DNA of 64,000 bases from DASYLJ01 sp964432595 (GTDB taxonomy: Bacteria; Desulfobacterota; Binatia; DP-6), in assembly GCA_964432595.1 (NCBI GenBank), contig CAYSOF010000028.1, forward strand, positions 18,632 through 82,631, read 5' to 3'. Below are positions 18,458 to 29,043 of the stretch, in pieces (position 1 is the first letter of the stretch; each line of letters begins with the position of its first letter). Below the pieces are notes generated by a model. That model was not told the origin of the DNA and made no database searches. It worked only from the letters and a program-made list of their open reading frames with translations. The position numbers and the translations under genes are program-made.

Positions 18458-18811
18458 ATGAAGTACACGCTGCTCATCTATCTCGACGAGACGGCTTGGG
18501 CCGCTCGCGCCGCCGCCGAGGAGGCGAGTGCCATCGCGGAACACGGTGCCCTGATGGCCGACCTCGCCCGGACGGGGACGTACGTCGCGTCCGACGCGCT
18601 CGAGCCGACCGCCACCGCCACGACCGTGCGGGTGCGACGCGGCCGGACGCTCACGACGGACGGCCCGTTCGCCGAGACCAAGGAGCACCTGGTCGGCTTC
18701 TACGTCGTCGATGCCGAGAGCATCGACGAGGCCGTGGCCATCGCGGCACGCATTCCCGCGGCGCGCGACGGCTCGATCGAGGTGCGGCGGGTGAGGACGA
18801 TCGACACGTAG
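18458..18811 (+). CDS. YCII (DGPF) domain protein
   Basis: 117 residues. MKYTLLIY start and DGPFAETKEHLVGFYVVD are hallmark segments of the YCII/DGPF family, small ferredoxin-like-fold proteins often encoded beside ECF sigma factors; none is present here. The ribosome-binding site GGGAGG sits 7 bases before the ATG. It follows the monooxygenase by 56 bp and may be cotranscribed. Function in the family is largely unknown. Confidence 0.8.
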   Translation: MKYTLLIYLDETAWAARAAAEEASAIAEHGALMADLARTGTYVASDALEPTATATTVRVRRGRTLTTDGPFAETKEHLVGFYVVDAESIDEAVAIAARIPAARDGSIEVRRVRTIDT

Positions 18812-18836
18812 GACGCGTCGGCGGATTGAGCCGGGA

Positions 18837-18850
18837 GTCAGCCGGCTGAC
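18837..18850. promoter_or_regulatory. FleQ-box-like enhancer dyad (copy B, perfect palindrome)
   Basis: GTCAGCCGGCTGAC, fully palindromic over 14 bp, centred about 74 bp upstream of the predicted sigma-54 start of the glycosyltransferase operon at 18917. It shares 11 of 14 bases with the copies at 8028 and 45569. Confidence 0.65.
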
Positions 18851-18891
18851 AGCGCGCGTGCGTGGCGGCGCGCCGTCCCGTGCCGTTCCGT

Positions 18892-18907
18892 TGGCACGGG
18901 CCCTGCT
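18892..18907 (+). promoter_or_regulatory. sigma-54 (-24/-12) promoter of the Maf-like glycosyltransferase operon
   Basis: TGGCACGGGCCCTGCT: full TGGCACG half, GG and GC 10 bases apart. Predicted +1 near 18918, i.e. on the GTG start codon. Confidence 0.7.
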
Positions 18908-18916
18908 GACTGCCGC

Positions 18917-20728
18917 GTGGATCAGCGCCCACCGCTCGAGGCCAACCTGCGCGCGCTGCGTGCGCGCGATCCCACGCTCGCCGCGCGGGTCGAAGCCGCC
19001 GCGCCGCTGGCGGCCGCGCCGACCGCGACCTCGTCCGGCCATCCGACGCTGACGGCCGACGGCGTCCTCCTGCACAACGCACACGATCCGCGCCGCGAGG
19101 CGCTGCGCTGGGGCGCGGCGCAGCAGGAGCGACTCGCCCTCGCCGGCGATCCGGTCGCCGTGGTGCTGGGCTTCGGCCTCGGCTACCACGTCGAGGCGCT
19201 CGCCGACTGCTGGGACGGTCCGATCGTCGTCGTCGAGCCCGACGTGTCGCTCCTGCGCACCGCGCTCGCCGCGCGCGACCTGACCGCGGTCTTGCGCCGC
19301 GTGCAGCTGGCGCCGGGGCCGATCGACGCGGCGACGGTCGACTCGTGGGGGCACGTCGTCCTGCTGCCGCACGCACCGTCGCTGCTGCGCGAGGGGGACG
19401 CGCTCCGCTCGCTGCGCGAGCGCGTCGCCGGCCGCGCGGTCCTGCGCGACCTGCGGCTCCGGATCCTCGTCGTCTCGCCGCTCGCCGGCGGGTCGTATCC
19501 GCTGACCGGCTACTGCGCGCGCGCCCTCGCCGAGCTGGGACACGACGTCTCCGTGCTCGACCTGGCGCCGTTCGCCGGCGGCCTGGAGGCGATCGGCCGC
19601 TTCACGCCGAAGGCCGGCGCGCGTCGCGTGATCGAAGGCGCGTTCGGCCGCTTCCTCGGCACGGGCATCCTCGCCGCCGTCGAGGCCGCGAAGCCGGACG
19701 TCGTCCTCGCGATGGCGCAGGCGCCGCTCGACGCGAGCATCCTCGAGGAGATCGGCAAGCGCGGCGCGCTGCGCGCCTTCTGGTTCGTCGAGGATCATCG
19801 CCTGTTCCCGTACTGGCGCGACGTCATCGCCGGCTACGACCACTTCTTCGTGATCCAGCAGGGCGACTTCCTCGCCGAGGCGCGCCGCCTGACGAACGGG
19901 CGCGCGAGCTATCTGCCGCTCGCCGCCGATCCCGCCGAGCATCGGCCGCTCGCGCTGACGGCCGCGGAGCGCGCGGAGTACGCGTCGCCCGTGTCGTTCG
20001 TCGGCGCCGGCTACCGCAACCGCCGGATCGCCTTCCGCGCGCTGCTCGACCAGGGGCTCCGCATCTGGGGGACGGAGTGGCGTGGCGCCGGGCCGGTCGA
20101 AGCGGTCGTCCAGCGCCAGGGCGCACGCGTCTCGACCGCCGACAGCGTCCGCATCTTCAACGCGAGCGACGTCAACCTGAACCTGCATTCGTCGACCTGG
20201 GTCGACGGCGTCGATCCCCTCGGCGACTTCGTGAATCCCCGCACGTTCGAGCTCGCCGCCGCGGGCGCGTTCCAGCTCGTCGATCAGCGTGCGCTGCTGC
20301 CGTCGCTGTTCACGCCGGACGCGGAGATGGCGACGTTCACCGACGCGGGCGAGCTGCGGGACCTCGTGCGCCATTGGCTCGCGCGGCCCGACGAGCGCGC
20401 GATGGTGGCCGCGGCGGCGCGCCGCCGCTGCCTCGCCGAGCACACGTACCGCCATCGCATGGAGACGCTGCTCGAGTCCGTGTGCGCCGCCGACGCCGAC
20501 CGCCTCGCCGCACGGCCGCGCACGAACACGGTGGGCGACGCCGCGCGGTCCGAAGGCGAGACGCCGCTCGGCACGTTCCTCCGAACGCTGCCGCCGTCGA
20601 CGCCCTTCACGCTCGACGGGGTCGTGCAGCGCCTGCTGCATCGCGAGGGCGACTTGAGCGACCCGGAGGCGGTGCTGCTCTTCCTGCACCAGTTCGACGA
20701 GCTGTACGTGAAGGAGGCGCGGCAGTGA
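18917..20728 (+). CDS. Maf-like N-terminus fused to CgeB-type glycosyltransferase
   Basis: 603 residues from a GTG. The N-terminal ~175 residues (LLHNAHDPRREALRWG, VVLGFGLGYHVEAL, IVVVEPDVSLLR) resemble the N-terminal part of Maf/DUF115 flagellin glycosyltransferases. Residues ~180-520 are a CgeB-like GT-B domain (LRILVVSPLAGG, WFVEDHRLFPYW, SFVGAGYRNRR, NLNLHSSTWVDGVDPLGDFVNPRTFELAAAGAFQL). The C-terminal ~80 residues are a helical tail. A sigma-54 promoter and a FleQ-like dyad precede it, supporting a flagellar link. The next gene begins within its stop codon. Probable role: flagellin or surface glycan modification; the acceptor is unproven. Confidence 0.72.
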   Translation: MDQRPPLEANLRALRARDPTLAARVEAAAPLAAAPTATSSGHPTLTADGVLLHNAHDPRREALRWGAAQQERLALAGDPVAVVLGFGLGYHVEALADCWDGPIVVVEPDVSLLRTALAARDLTAVLRRVQLAPGPIDAATVDSWGHVVLLPHAPSLLREGDALRSLRERVAGRAVLRDLRLRILVVSPLAGGSYPLTGYCARALAELGHDVSVLDLAPFAGGLEAIGRFTPKAGARRVIEGAFGRFLGTGILAAVEAAKPDVVLAMAQAPLDASILEEIGKRGALRAFWFVEDHRLFPYWRDVIAGYDHFFVIQQGDFLAEARRLTNGRASYLPLAADPAEHRPLALTAAERAEYASPVSFVGAGYRNRRIAFRALLDQGLRIWGTEWRGAGPVEAVVQRQGARVSTADSVRIFNASDVNLNLHSSTWVDGVDPLGDFVNPRTFELAAAGAFQLVDQRALLPSLFTPDAEMATFTDAGELRDLVRHWLARPDERAMVAAAARRRCLAEHTYRHRMETLLESVCAADADRLAARPRTNTVGDAARSEGETPLGTFLRTLPPSTPFTLDGVVQRLLHREGDLSDPEAVLLFLHQFDELYVKEARQ

Positions 20729-22350
20729 AGGTGCTCGTCGTCAACCTGACGCGCTTCGGCGACCTGCTGCAGACGGGCCCGACGATCGTCGGCCTGAAGG
20801 AGGAGCATCCCGACTGCGACGTGACGGTGGTGGTCGAGCGCAACTTCGCCGACGTCGTGCGCGGCCTGCCGGGCGTCGACCGCATCGTCGAGCTCGACCT
20901 CGACGGCCTCGGCCGCATGCTGCTGGCCGACGACCTGCGGAGCGCCTACCACACCGTCGACGACGCCGTCCGCGCGCTGCGCCACGAGCGCTTCGACCTG
21001 GCGCTCAACTACTCGAGCTCGCGCATGAGCGCGGTCCTGCTGCGCCTGATCGGCGTGCCCGACACGCGCGGCTGGACGATGACGACCGACGGCTTCCGGC
21101 TGATCAGCCACCCGTGGTCGCGGCTCTTCTCGGCGAGCTGCCTCGTCCGTCGTCAGGCGCCCTTCAACCTCGTCGACTACTACAAAAAGGTCGCCGGCGT
21201 GCGGCGCGGGCCGCAGCGGCTCGTCTACGAGGTGCCCGCCGACGCGCACGCGCGCATCGCCGAGCGGCTCGCGGCCGCCGGCGTCCGACCGGACACGCCG
21301 CTCGTCGGGCTGCAACTCGGCGCGAGCAAGGCGGTGCGGCGCTGGCCGGCGGCGAGCTTCGTCGCGGTGGCGAAGGGCCTGCAGGACCGCATCGGCGCGC
21401 GCGTCGTGCTCTGTGGCGGCGGCGGCGACCGGCCCGTCGCCGAGGAGATCGCCGCGCCGCTCGGCCCGCTCGCCGTCGACCTGTGCGGCCGCACGTCGAT
21501 CAACGAGCTGGGCGCGCTGCTCGCGCGCACCGACGTGCTGGTCACGGGCGACACTGGGCCGATGCACATGGCGGTGGCGGTCGGCACGCCGGTGGTGTCG
21601 CTCTTCTTCGGGCCCGCGCTCCCGTTCGACACCGGCCCCTACGCCGCCGATCACGTCTGCCTCCACGCCGACGTCGCGTGCGCGCCGTGCGACCACAACG
21701 TCACGTGCCTGCAGCCGTTCTGCCGCGAGACGCTGCCGCCCGAGGCGGTCGTCGAGGCGGTCGTCGCGCGTCGCGCGGGCGACTGGGAGGCGCTCGAGGC
21801 GGCGGCGACGCGTTGGTCGGGCTGCGGCTGGTACCGCACCGCGTTCGACGCCGAGGGCCTCTTCGACGCGCGGCGCCTCGGCCCGCCGGCGGCCGGCGCG
21901 GGCGAGACGCTCCGCCGCGTGTACCGCGCGCTGTGGAAGGCCGAGCTCGAGGGCACGACGCCCGAGATCACCTGGACGCCGCAGCCCGGTGCGGCCGCGG
22001 CGGTGCACGCCGTCGCGGCGCTCGCGGCCGACGCGCGCGCCGACGCCGAGCGCATCGAGATGCTGGCGCGCGACGCGCGCGACGTCGACGCGCTCGAGAG
22101 CGCGGCCCGGCGGCTCGAGGCGGCCGACGAGGAGCTGATGCGGCTCGGGGCGATCCACGAGCCGGCGGCCCTGCTGACGCAGGTGCTGCGCTTCGACAAG
22201 GAGAACATCGTCGGCGACGACGTCCACGGGCTGGCCGTGGCGACGCGTGCGCTGCACGAGACGCTGCACGCACGCGCCGAGCGCCTGGCGCTGCTGCTCG
22301 ACGGACGGGGTGTGTCCCCTGGGAGGAACGATGCACGTGACGCTGGATGA
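20725..22350 (+). CDS. glycosyltransferase family 9 (heptosyltransferase-like) with helical C-terminal extension
   Basis: 541 residues from a GTG overlapping the previous stop (GTGA). KVLVVNLTRFGDLLQTGP is the GT9 N-terminal signature, and VGLQLGASKAVRRWP, DLCGRTSINELGALL and TGDTGPMHMAVAVGTPVVSLFFGP are the classic C-terminal lobe motifs. A cysteine cluster (CAPCDHNVTCLQPFC) follows, as in many GT9 enzymes. After ~residue 360 comes an extra ~180-residue helical region absent from typical 320-360-residue heptosyltransferases. The context (Maf/CgeB glycosyltransferase upstream, sigma-54 promoter) favours glycosylation of flagellin or another surface molecule over LPS core assembly, though the latter cannot be excluded. 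Confidence 0.78.
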   Translation: MKVLVVNLTRFGDLLQTGPTIVGLKEEHPDCDVTVVVERNFADVVRGLPGVDRIVELDLDGLGRMLLADDLRSAYHTVDDAVRALRHERFDLALNYSSSRMSAVLLRLIGVPDTRGWTMTTDGFRLISHPWSRLFSASCLVRRQAPFNLVDYYKKVAGVRRGPQRLVYEVPADAHARIAERLAAAGVRPDTPLVGLQLGASKAVRRWPAASFVAVAKGLQDRIGARVVLCGGGGDRPVAEEIAAPLGPLAVDLCGRTSINELGALLARTDVLVTGDTGPMHMAVAVGTPVVSLFFGPALPFDTGPYAADHVCLHADVACAPCDHNVTCLQPFCRETLPPEAVVEAVVARRAGDWEALEAAATRWSGCGWYRTAFDAEGLFDARRLGPPAAGAGETLRRVYRALWKAELEGTTPEITWTPQPGAAAAVHAVAALAADARADAERIEMLARDARDVDALESAARRLEAADEELMRLGAIHEPAALLTQVLRFDKENIVGDDVHGLAVATRALHETLHARAERLALLLDGRGVSPGRNDARDAG

Positions 22351-22876
22351 GACCGTGGTGGAGGTGCCGCGTCCGGCGAGCCTCGCCGAGCTGCTGGAGG
22401 GAATCGAGCCGCACGTCGATCCCGCACGGACCATCACCGGGCTCGAGGTCGACGGCTGCCCCGTCGACGCGACGGACGCGACGGCTCTCGGTGCCTGGCG
22501 GCTGGCCGGCGACGAGCGCGTCGCCGTGACGACGCAGACGCCCGGCGACTTCGTCGCGATGCAGCGCGCGCAGATTCCCGGCCATCTCGACCGCATCGCG
22601 ACGCAGCTCACCGCGGCGGCGAGCGAGCTCGACGCCGGGGACACGGGCAAGGCCAACCGGCTGATCGCGACGGGGACGCGCGAGCTCGTCCTGGTCCTCG
22701 AGCTCGACCAGAGCCTCAGCGTGCTGTCGGCGACGGCGGCGACCTGCGCGGAGGTGGTCGGGGTGCTCGAGCGCATCGGGACGCGGCTCACGGACGCGGA
22801 GAAGGGCGGCCGCTGGCCCGAGGTCGCCTCGCTGCTGCGCGACGAGCTGGTGCCGGCGATCCGGCGGAGCTGCTGA
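22331..22876 (+). CDS. protein of unknown function in glycosyltransferase operon
   Basis: 181 residues. The start ATG overlaps the end of the GT9 gene by 20 bases and has GGGAGG four bases upstream. The first ~65 residues are strand-rich and look like a small beta-grasp-type domain (MHVTLDETVVEVPRPASLAELLEGI, then TGLEVDGCPVD); the rest is helical with an acidic/hydrophobic pattern (GTRELVLVLELDQSLSVLSATAA). No catalytic motif. Being last in a sigma-54-driven glycosyltransferase operon suggests an accessory or regulatory role there, by inference only. Confidence 0.55.
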   Translation: MHVTLDETVVEVPRPASLAELLEGIEPHVDPARTITGLEVDGCPVDATDATALGAWRLAGDERVAVTTQTPGDFVAMQRAQIPGHLDRIATQLTAAASELDAGDTGKANRLIATGTRELVLVLELDQSLSVLSATAATCAEVVGVLERIGTRLTDAEKGGRWPEVASLLRDELVPAIRRSC

Positions 22877-22911
22877 TCGAACGACGCTCCGGGTCGGGGT
22901 CCGAACGTCCG

Positions 22912-23879
22912 ATGGTCCGTCGCCTTCTCGGTCTGCTGCTCGTCGCCGGTGTGATCGCCGGCTGCGCCGACGATCCGGCGCCGCCATTGCGCATCGCGAT
23001 CAGTCCGTGGCCCGGCTACGAGCTGCTCTACCTCGCGCAGGAGCGCGGGTTCTTCGCCGAGCGCGGCGCCGACGTCCGCATCGTGGAGATGGCCTCGCTC
23101 GGGGACGCGCGCCGCGCGTTCGAGCGCGGGCAGGTCGACGGCATGGCGGTGACCCTGGTCGAGCTGCTCGAGGCGCGTGCGGTCGGCGCACCGCGCTCGC
23201 CACAGGCCGTCCTGGTGACCGCGTGGTCCGACGGCGCGGACGTGCTCGTCGCGAGGCCGCCGGTGACGACGCTGTCCGATCTCCGCGGCCGCCGCGTGGG
23301 CGTGCAGCCGGGGTCGCTCGGCACGCTGATCCTCGCGCGCGCGCTCGAGTCGGTCGGGCTCCGGCTCTCCGACGTGGTGCCCGTGTTCGTCGACGAGACG
23401 CGCATGGCCGGCGTGCTCGCCGAGGGCTCGGTGCACGCGGTCGTGACCTATCCGCCGTTCTCCGCCGCGGTGCACGACGTGCCGGGCGCGGTCGCCCTGT
23501 TCGACAGCAGCGCGATGCCGCGCGAGATCGTCGACGTCGTCGCCCTCGACGCGCCGATCGTCGCGGCCGATCCGGAGCGCATCCGCCGGCTGGCGGACGC
23601 CTTCGACCGCGCGGTGCGCTTCACGCGCGAGCAGCCCGGCGTGGCGCATGCCGTGATGGCGCGCCGGGAAGGTCTGTCACCGGACACGTTCCGCGCCCAT
23701 CTGGAACGCATCCGCCTGGTCGAGCTCGACGACCAGCCCGTGCTCCTGGCCGCGGGAGGTCCCATCGACCGCACGTTGCGCACCCTGGACGAGACGCTCC
23801 GCCGGCTCGGCCGGCTGAGCCGCCCGACCCGACTCGACGGTTCCGTGATCTCGGTTCCCGTGACCGTGGCGAGCGGACG

Positions 23880-23883
<4 letters not shown>
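22912..23883 (+). CDS. NitT/TauT-type substrate-binding lipoprotein
   Basis: 323 residues with a lipoprotein signal (GVIAGC, Cys18). LRIAISPWPGYELLYLAQERGFF is the characteristic start of the SsuA/THI5/NMT1 group of periplasmic binding proteins, followed by DLRGRRVGVQPGSLGTLILARAL and AVVTYPPFSAAV. No permease or ATPase gene is near; instead the next gene, overlapping by 4 bp, is a membrane hybrid histidine kinase. The pair probably works as a ligand sensor rather than a transporter. The ligand is unknown. Confidence 0.78.
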
Positions 23884-26951
<3,068 letters not shown>

Positions 26952-27023
26952 CGATACGGCGACGGCGCGTGGCATTCTCGACGCCATGGCGGGTCACGAC
27001 GCGTATGCACGCGTGATCCCGAT

Positions 27024-27039
27024 TGGCAGGCGGGTTGCA
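27024..27039 (+). promoter_or_regulatory. sigma-54 (-24/-12) promoter of a secreted-protein gene
   Basis: TGGCAGGCGGGTTGCA: GG and GC 10 bases apart, with TTGCA at -12. The predicted +1 near 27050 leaves an 18-base leader containing AGGAGG. An imperfect, one-base-short version of the 14-bp dyad ends at 26952, about 104 bp upstream. Confidence 0.65.
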
Positions 27040-27067
27040 CCTCTCCGCCGTTCAGGAGGTCTCCCCC

Positions 27068-27667
27068 ATGCGATTCGCCATGCTGCTCTCCGCCGTCGCG
27101 CTTCCCGCGCTGATGGCCGGTAACGCCGCCGCCGGCCTGGCCGGCCCCAGCGATCTGCCGATCTCGGCCAACAAGCTGCAGCTCAAGAGCAAGAACGGTA
27201 AGGAGAAGCTGCTGTTCCTGTCGAAGGACCCGGCGATCATCACGCCGTCCACGGGCAGCGGCGACCCGACCGTCTACGGCGCCACCGTGGAGCTCTGCTC
27301 CGGCGCGGACGGCTACGCGCTGTTCGAGCTGCCGGCGAGCGGTTGGAAGAACGGCAAGGTGCTCAAGTACGTTCAGAAGGGCGGCCCGCCGAGCGGCGTG
27401 AAGAACATGCTGGTGAAGAGCGGACGCACGATGAAGATCGTCGGCAAGGACGCCGGTCTCGATCTCGGCGCGCCGCAGGGCCAGGTCGCCGTGCGCGTGA
27501 CGATGGGTGCCACGCGCATGTGCGCGTTGTTCGCCGGGCCGAGCGTGAAGACCGATGCGGTCGGCGTGTTCGACGGCCGCAACGCGACGGCGGGCGCAGT
27601 CTCGGACTGCGAGGACGCGACGCTCGGTTGCGCTCCGAGCTCCCCCGTCGGCGCTTTCGTTCAGTAG
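27068..27667 (+). CDS. secreted protein under sigma-54 control, unknown function
   Basis: 199 residues with a signal peptide (MRFAMLLSAVALPALMAGNAAAG). The mature part is Lys- and Gly-rich and beta-strand-rich (ANKLQLKSKNGKEKLLFLSK, ATVELCSGADGYALFELPASGWKNGKVLKYV), with four cysteines, the last two in SDCEDATLGC near the C-terminus. AGGAGG lies nine bases before the ATG. A strong hairpin follows the stop. The clear sigma-54 promoter is unexpected for such a protein and suggests coexpression with the flagellar genes that begin 2 kb downstream. No known family recognised. Confidence 0.65.
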   Translation: MRFAMLLSAVALPALMAGNAAAGLAGPSDLPISANKLQLKSKNGKEKLLFLSKDPAIITPSTGSGDPTVYGATVELCSGADGYALFELPASGWKNGKVLKYVQKGGPPSGVKNMLVKSGRTMKIVGKDAGLDLGAPQGQVAVRVTMGATRMCALFAGPSVKTDAVGVFDGRNATAGAVSDCEDATLGCAPSSPVGAFVQ

Positions 27668-27676
27668 GCGCTGCAG

Positions 27677-27710
27677 CGGCGGGACCCGGCTCCATCGCCG
27701 GGTCCCGCCG
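27677..27710. terminator. bidirectional hairpin terminator
   Basis: Perfect 14-bp arms (CGGCGGGACCCGGC and complement) with a TCCATC loop between convergent genes, followed on the plus strand by the T-rich CATGTGTTTCGTTT. Confidence 0.8.
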
Positions 27711-27722
27711 CATGTGTTTCGT

Positions 27723-28796
27723 TTACGGCGCGTCGGGCGGGCAGGACCAGCCGCTCGGGAACTGCAGGCAGAGCAGCTCGGCGGTGACCTCGTCGACCGT
27801 CGCGTCGACGCAGTCGATCAGGTCGTCGAGCGACGTGAGCGCGGTGCCCGGGCACGTGTCGCTGATCGGGCAGGTCTCCCACCAGGTGATCTTCTGGTTG
27901 GGACCGCCGACCGGATCGCACGTATTGTCCATCCCGCAGGTCTTGCCCTCCTGCACCTCGCCGCCGTCGAGCTCGCACTGCTCGCGCGTCGCGGCGGCGC
28001 TGCACGCATTGGCCATGCCGGTGCGGCAGCAGAACGGCAGCGCCGCGGCTGGCGCGCGGTTGCCGCACTTGTTGCGGATCGCGGTGTCGAGCTTCAGCTC
28101 CGCCGTGTCGATCTTCGCCTGGAGCGCGAGGTCGGCCAGGCAGGTGGCGCGATCGTTGCCCTTGAGCCCGCAGCCCTCGAGCGTCTTTTCGACGTACAGC
28201 AGGTGCTTGATGCCGGCCTTGCCGATCGCGCGCTGACAATCGTTCTCACCCGAGACGCCGAGGTCGCGCTGATCGGGGAGCGGCGCCGCGCAGTCGAGCT
28301 CCGAGCACGCGGGCGACGTCTCGTCGAGCGCGCCGCCGCAGGTGGCGACGGCATGGGACGCGTACAGCGTCGCCATGAACTCGGCCAGCTCCGCCTCCTT
28401 CCAGCAGGCGAGGCAGGTGGCGAACTCGGCCGGGGTGGCCACCGGCAACGCCGCGCACGCGGCCTCGATGCCGGTCGGCGTCGCCTCGTAGGCGCAGGTG
28501 TTCGGGAAGCCCAGCGTCGCGCGGTCCGGATCGGGGCAGGCGGTGGCGATCGCCGCGATCACCTTGGTCCGCACCTTCTGCACCTTGAGCTGCGTCGCCG
28601 CGTCCGGACAGGGCCCGGCGATCTTGGCCACGTTCTCGGCGTCGAGGCATTTCGCCGCCGCCTTCACGTTGATCTTCTTGAGCTTCAGAAGCTGCTTTAC
28701 GACCTGCTTCTGGCAGTTGGCCGGCTCGGCGGCGGCCGGGCTGCCCACCAGCAGCACGGCAAGCGCCGCGACCACGGCACTCGTCAGGGTTCGCAT
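27723..28796 (-). CDS. secreted cysteine-rich protein, unknown function
   Basis: 357 residues with a signal peptide ending SPAAAEP. The mature chain carries more than 20 cysteines, many about 10-20 residues apart in K/A-rich helical stretches (CQKQVVKQLLKLKKINVKAA, AAKCLDAENVAKIAGPC, FATCLACWKEAEL), plus a C-terminal CPISDTC...CPPDAP segment. Start at MRTLTSAVVA with GAGGAG upstream. It resembles large sets of exported Cys-rich proteins found in delta-type environmental genomes. No catalytic motif or heme-binding CxxCH is present. Function unknown. Confidence 0.65.
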   Translation of the reverse strand: MRTLTSAVVAALAVLLVGSPAAAEPANCQKQVVKQLLKLKKINVKAAAKCLDAENVAKIAGPCPDAATQLKVQKVRTKVIAAIATACPDPDRATLGFPNTCAYEATPTGIEAACAALPVATPAEFATCLACWKEAELAEFMATLYASHAVATCGGALDETSPACSELDCAAPLPDQRDLGVSGENDCQRAIGKAGIKHLLYVEKTLEGCGLKGNDRATCLADLALQAKIDTAELKLDTAIRNKCGNRAPAAALPFCCRTGMANACSAAATREQCELDGGEVQEGKTCGMDNTCDPVGGPNQKITWWETCPISDTCPGTALTSLDDLIDCVDATVDEVTAELLCLQFPSGWSCPPDAP

Positions 28797-29013
28797 GGGT
28801 GCTCTCCTCGCGTCGTTGGAGGCGACGGGCCTCGAGGGTTGAGCTACCGCTCCATGCGAAGCCGCGTCAAGGCGCTCGAGGGCCATTCCGGGGTGTTTCG
28901 TCCTGCATAGGCGGTCAACCCTCTGTCCTCCAGGTGTCAGCGTGCCCCACGCCGGACGGGTGCGCGGCGGCAGGAAACGCCGTCCGGGGCAGGGCTTGCC
29001 GGGTACCGGCAGG

Positions 29014-29029
29014 TGGCGCGCGCCTTGCT
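29014..29029 (+). promoter_or_regulatory. sigma-54 (-24/-12) promoter at the head of the flagellar cluster
   Basis: TGGCGCGCGCCTTGCT: GG and GC 10 bases apart; one change from the TGGCAC consensus. Predicted +1 near 29040. A near-dyad GTCA-N6-TGTC at 28914-28927 is centred about 119 bp upstream, and two other dyads (CCGGACGG/CCGTCCGG at 28952-28987; TGCCGG-GTA-CCGGCA at 28997-29011) lie between. Confidence 0.6.
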
Positions 29030-29043
29030 CACCTCCGCTCCTC

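Noticed and set aside
26968..26987. GTGGCATTCTCGACGCC as a second -24/-12 promoter before the gene at 27068
   Set aside because: Spacing fits but the -12 half is ACGC rather than TTGC, and a much better site lies at 27024.
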